The notes under the pieces were generated by a model. It searched no databases and had not been told where the DNA came from. It was given only the letters and a program-made list of their open reading frames with translations. Shown here piece by piece: positions 5,958 through 8,939 of a DNA stretch of 8,939 nucleotides. Both the position numbers and the translations under genes were made by a program. Position 1 is the stretch's first letter, and each line of letters starts with the position of its first letter. Source of the DNA: Rhodocyclaceae bacterium (lineage in GTDB: Bacteria; Pseudomonadota; Gammaproteobacteria; Burkholderiales; Rhodocyclaceae); assembly GCA_020849155.1 (NCBI GenBank), contig JADLGU010000103.1, forward strand, positions 1 through 8,939, written 5' to 3'.

Positions 5958-7875
5958 TCCGTCCCCCCTCCTTCAGGCCGAGCACTTCGAAGACCCTGAC
6001 CGGGGCCGCGCGTCCCTTCACGGTGACCACTTCGCTGCGTCCGCAGGCCACCGCCGCCCCGGCGCCGGCCGCCGTCGCCTCGCTGGCCAATATAACGCAC
6101 CCGAGCTGCTTGGTCATGCCCTCCAGGCGCGAAGCCAGGTTGACCGTGTCGCCGATGGCGGTGAACTCCATGCGCGCCGGCGCGCCGATGTTGCCGATCA
6201 CCGCCTCGCCGCTGTGCAGGCCGATGCCGACGGCGAACTTCGGCAGGCCGCGGCCGGGGAAGCGCCGTTCCATCCAGCCGGCGAATTCTTCCGCCACGGC
6301 GCGCAGGGCGACCGCCGCGCGCACGCCGCGCAGGGCGTGGTCGGCCACCGGCAGCGGCGAGCCGAATTCGACCATGACGGCATCGCCGATGAACTTGTCG
6401 ATGCTGCCGCCCTCGGCCAGCAGCGGCGCGCAGGCGCGCTCGAAGTAGGTGTTGAGCATCTCCACCACCTCCCTCGCATCGAGCTTCTCGCTGATCGTCG
6501 TGAAGTTGCGGATGTCGGAGAAGAGCACCGTCACGGCCTGCGACTGGCCGCCCAACTCGGGACGGTTGCCCGACTGCAGCAGGGCGTCCACCACCTGGTC
6601 CGACACGTAGCGGCCGAACATCTGGCGCAGCCGCGCCCGCTCGCGCTCTTCGCCCGTCAGGCGCCCGCCGAGCACGCCGAGCAGGGCGAAGCCCGCCGCC
6701 GCCGTGTAGGCCGCCGCCGGCACCAGCGTGCCGGCACGGAAGGTAAGGTAGCTGGCACCGGCCAGCAGCGGCACACCGATCAGCCAGGCGAGTCCGCCCT
6801 GCCAGGCCGGCAGTGCGGCAAAGGCCGCCACCGCCAGTCCGGCGAGCAGCAGCAGGCTCGCCAGGCGCAGGCCGTCGCCGAGGGGCGCCAGGCGCTCGCC
6901 GGCGAGCAGCGCCTCCGCGACGTTGGCATGCACCTCGACCCCCGTCATCAGCGGCCCGCGCCCGCCGAGGAAACGCGTCGCATAGGGCGTGAAGTGCACG
7001 TCGTTGAGCCCCGCCGCCGTCGCGCCGATCAGCACCGCCTTGCCGCGCAATTGCTCGGCCAGGGCCGCCGGCAGCGGGCCGGGGGCAAGCAGCTCCTTCA
7101 GCGAAATGTGCGGGACGGTTCCCGGCGGGCCGAGGTAGGGACTCGGCGTCGCCGTATCGCGGAGACTGACTTTTCGCCCGCCGATCACCCACTCGGCGGC
7201 GGCCGGATCGAGCCCTGCCGCGCGCACCGCCAGCAGGGCGGGCAGGCCGAGCGCCGGCACGCCCTCCGGCACGGCGACGCCCGCCCCCGCGACCGGCGCC
7301 GCCAGGTAGCGGCGGATGACGCCGTCGCCCTCGTCGAGCAGGTCCGCGAGGCCGACATGGCGCGGGATGTCGAAGCCGGGCAGGGCAAGCAGGTAGTCCG
7401 GGCTCGGCAGCAGGTAATCCGACTCCCGCGCGCCACCTCCCGCGCGAGTGGCGACCAGCACCAGGCGGCCGCCGTTCAGCGCCTCGCGGAAGGGCCGGTC
7501 GTAGTCGCGCGCGGCGCGCTGCAGCGCGCCGCCGAGCTTGCCCAGCCAGCGCTCGGGGCTGATGCTGAGCAGCATGTCGAGTCCGACCACGCGGGCGCCG
7601 GCCTCCTGCAGGCGGCCGACGGCGACGGCGAGCCGCTCGGTCCAGAACACCATCGGGTCGTCCGGATAGGCCGCCAGCGTCTCCTCATCGACGCCGACGA
7701 TGACGACATGCCGCGCCTCGGCGCGCCGGCCCTGCCACTGGAACCAGCTGTCCTGCAGGCGCAGGTCGACCGGGTCGAGCACGCCGCCGCGGAACAGCGC
7801 CTCGGCCAGCAGCGCGGCGACCAGCGCGACCAGCGCCAGCCAGTAGCGGCGGCGGCCCTTGCGCAGGTTGCTCAT
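5947..7875 (-). CDS. CHASE2-domain transmembrane adenylate cyclase (class III)
   Basis: A 642-residue membrane protein that should make cAMP in response to a periplasmic signal. One membrane helix (about 10-28) leads into a CHASE2 sensor domain (about 30-330), seen as LDPVDLRLQDSWF, HVVIVGVDEETL, GARVVGLDMLLS, LRGKAVLIGATAAGLNDVHFTPY and MTGVEVHANVAEALL. Three helices follow (about 337-356, 360-378, 384-403), then a short linker (RLRQMFGRYVSDQVVDALL) and the cyclase domain (about 445-632). Metal-binding residues are Asp454 (FSDIRNFTT) and Asp498 (FIGDAVMVEFG). Lys494 and Thr572 occupy the purine-selecting positions, pointing to ATP and the Lys/Thr class IIIb pattern. Asn579 and Arg583 are the transition-state pair (NLASR). 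All key residues are present. ATG 7875 was chosen because it overlaps the glpD stop as ATGA and opens with a positively charged segment before helix one; longer in-frame readings run through glpD. Confidence 0.92.
   Translation of the reverse strand: MSNLRKGRRRYWLALVALVAALLAEALFRGGVLDPVDLRLQDSWFQWQGRRAEARHVVIVGVDEETLAAYPDDPMVFWTERLAVAVGRLQEAGARVVGLDMLLSISPERWLGKLGGALQRAARDYDRPFREALNGGRLVLVATRAGGGARESDYLLPSPDYLLALPGFDIPRHVGLADLLDEGDGVIRRYLAAPVAGAGVAVPEGVPALGLPALLAVRAAGLDPAAAEWVIGGRKVSLRDTATPSPYLGPPGTVPHISLKELLAPGPLPAALAEQLRGKAVLIGATAAGLNDVHFTPYATRFLGGRGPLMTGVEVHANVAEALLAGERLAPLGDGLRLASLLLLAGLAVAAFAALPAWQGGLAWLIGVPLLAGASYLTFRAGTLVPAAAYTAAAGFALLGVLGGRLTGEERERARLRQMFGRYVSDQVVDALLQSGNRPELGGQSQAVTVLFSDIRNFTTISEKLDAREVVEMLNTYFERACAPLLAEGGSIDKFIGDAVMVEFGSPLPVADHALRGVRAAVALRAVAEEFAGWMERRFPGRGLPKFAVGIGLHSGEAVIGNIGAPARMEFTAIGDTVNLASRLEGMTKQLGCVILASEATAAGAGAAVACGRSEVVTVKGRAAPVRVFEVLGLKEGGRNDA
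5967..5973 (-). promoter_or_regulatory. Ribosome binding site of the FecR-domain gene, inside the cyclase gene
   Basis: AAGGAGG on the minus strand lies nine bases ahead of ATG 5957, inside the last codons of the cyclase gene. A second ATG follows directly at 5954; the first has normal spacing and is preferred. Confidence 0.7.
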
Positions 7876-8939
7876 GCCGGCCCCGACCCCCTCGCAAGAT
7901 GTTGCGCCAGCCGCTCGCGCCCGGCCGCGTCGATGCGCAGGCCGCACTTCGTCCGCCGCCAGAGGATGTCCTCTTCGGTCCGCGCCCACTCGTGGGCGAC
8001 CAGGTAGTCGACCTCCGCGGCGTACAGGCCGCCGCCGAAATGTTCGCCGAGTTCTTCCTCCGTCTGCGCCTGCCCCAACACGCGCGCCGCCAGCGTGCCG
8101 TGGCGGCGCGCCAGGGCGTGCAGCAGGTCGGGCGACAACTTCGGATAGCGTCGCGCCAGTTCCAGCAGCAGGCCGGCCAGGCCGCTCTTGCCCAATCCGC
8201 CGCCGGGCAGGTGCACGCCCGCGCTCCAGCTCGGCCGCAGACCCGGCAGCCAGGGCTTCAGCTTGTCGAGCACCCGCTCGGCGAGATGGCGGTAGGTGGT
8301 CAGCTTGCCGCCGAAGATCGACATCAGCGGCGCTTCCGCCGCGCCGACGTCCACCGTCAGGCGGTACTCGCGGCTCTCCGCCGAGGCGCTGCCCTTGCCG
8401 TCGTCGTAGAGCGCGCGGATGCCGGCGTAGGACCACACCGCCTGCGCCGGATCGAGCGGCGCCTGGAAGAAGCGGCCGACCAGCCCGCACAGATAGGCCG
8501 CCTCCGCCGCGTCGATCTGCGGCGCGGCGTCCGGCGCATCGAGCGGCACCTCGGTCGTGCCGACCAGGCTGAATTCGTCCTCGAAGGGAATCACGAAGAC
8601 GATGCGGCCGTCGTCGTTCTGCAGCAGATAGGCCTGATTGCCTTCGTACAACTTCGGCACCACCAGGTGGCTGCCCTTCACCAAGCGCAGCGACTCGGGC
8701 CCGGCGTCGCCGACGATGGCCTTGCGTACTGCGGCGGCCCACGGCCCGGCGGCGTTCACCAGGATGCGCGCCGCGCATTCCTGCTGCGCGCCGTCCGCGC
8801 CTTGCAGCACGGCGCGCCATTCGCCGCCCTCGCGCCGCGCGCCGACCAGCGTCGTGCGCGGCATCACCTGCGCGCCCAACTGCGCCGCGGACACCGCGTT
8901 GAGCAGCGTCAGCCGCGCATCGTCGGTGGCGAGGTCGGA
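7872..8939 (-). CDS. glpD: Aerobic glycerol-3-phosphate dehydrogenase, C-terminal part (partial)
   Basis: The last 355 residues of an FAD-linked glycerol-3-phosphate dehydrogenase; the first roughly 145-150 residues (E. coli GlpD has 501) lie beyond the window edge. The reading frame is open through base 8939 and begins SDLATDDARLTLLNAV, matching the DDARLVVLNA region of E. coli GlpD. Further family marks are LVNAAGPWA, SLRLVKGSHLVVP, IVFVIPFEDEFSLVGTTEV, SIFGGKLTTYRHLAE, LPGG, and the C-terminal helical domain with VDYLVAHEWARTEEDILWRRTK. The enzyme oxidises glycerol-3-phosphate to dihydroxyacetone phosphate at the inner membrane and passes electrons to ubiquinone. No frameshift or lost motif is seen. 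The TGA stop overlaps the cyclase start by four bases, so the cyclase is translated in step with glpD. Confidence 0.95.
   Translation of the reverse strand, partial: SDLATDDARLTLLNAVSAAQLGAQVMPRTTLVGARREGGEWRAVLQGADGAQQECAARILVNAAGPWAAAVRKAIVGDAGPESLRLVKGSHLVVPKLYEGNQAYLLQNDDGRIVFVIPFEDEFSLVGTTEVPLDAPDAAPQIDAAEAAYLCGLVGRFFQAPLDPAQAVWSYAGIRALYDDGKGSASAESREYRLTVDVGAAEAPLMSIFGGKLTTYRHLAERVLDKLKPWLPGLRPSWSAGVHLPGGGLGKSGLAGLLLELARRYPKLSPDLLHALARRHGTLAARVLGQAQTEEELGEHFGGGLYAAEVDYLVAHEWARTEEDILWRRTKCGLRIDAAGRERLAQHLARGSGPA

Noticed and set aside
5572..8007. An 811-codon open frame on the plus strand opposite the cyclase
   Set aside because: It is antisense to the CHASE2 cyclase and FecR-domain genes. 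The translation is low-complexity (His, Arg, Gln, Ala) and shows no signal peptide or family motif.
7876..8820. An upstream extension of the cyclase reading frame by 315 codons
   Set aside because: The extension lies entirely within glpD, whose frame is clearly the coding one, and its translation is Arg/Gly/Ala-rich. ATG 7875 gives a natural membrane-protein N-terminus.

Overview
The window is a GC-rich bacterial chromosome segment with compact gene packing. The ubiE / Tim44-like / ubiJ order, together with a CHASE2 adenylate cyclase paired with a FecR-domain protein and a caspase-fold protein, suggests a betaproteobacterium, perhaps Rhodocyclales-like. That placement is inferred from gene content only. 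No tRNA, rRNA, CRISPR array, insertion sequence or transposase was seen. No gene-free stretch exceeds about 125 bases.

Plus strand, 1-2206: the last codons of ubiE (ubiquinone C-methyltransferase), a Tim44-like membrane protein, ubiJ (SCP2-type ubiquinone assembly factor) and a secreted single-haem c-type protein of the DUF3365/Tll0287-like family. The first three form the ubiquinone-biosynthesis neighbourhood known from many proteobacteria. A hairpin with four T residues lies between the Tim44-like gene and ubiJ and could set their relative expression. ubiB, the usual next gene, is replaced here by the haem protein. A long perfect palindrome lies between this cluster and the convergent minus-strand genes.

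Minus strand, read from 8939 down to 5319: the C-terminal 355 residues of aerobic glycerol-3-phosphate dehydrogenase (glpD), a CHASE2-transmembrane-class III adenylate cyclase, and a periplasmic FecR-domain protein. The three are joined by a 4-base ATGA overlap and an 11-base overlap, so they look like one translationally coupled unit. It ends in a strong intrinsic hairpin that carries the fecR-like stop codon in its loop.

Minus strand, 5295 down to 2268: immediately after that terminator is a good sigma-70-type promoter (TTGCCG, 17-base spacer, TATAAA). It drives three tightly packed genes: an autotransporter-type outer-membrane beta-barrel with hardly any passenger, an outer-membrane lipoprotein alpha/beta hydrolase with an intact Ser-Asp-His set, and an exported caspase-fold peptidase with an intact His-Cys dyad. 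The last two genes overlap by ATGA. All three products carry export signals, so this is a cell-envelope module with two potential hydrolytic enzymes and one outer-membrane barrel. It is the best candidate for an undescribed system in the window; its function cannot be read from the sequence.
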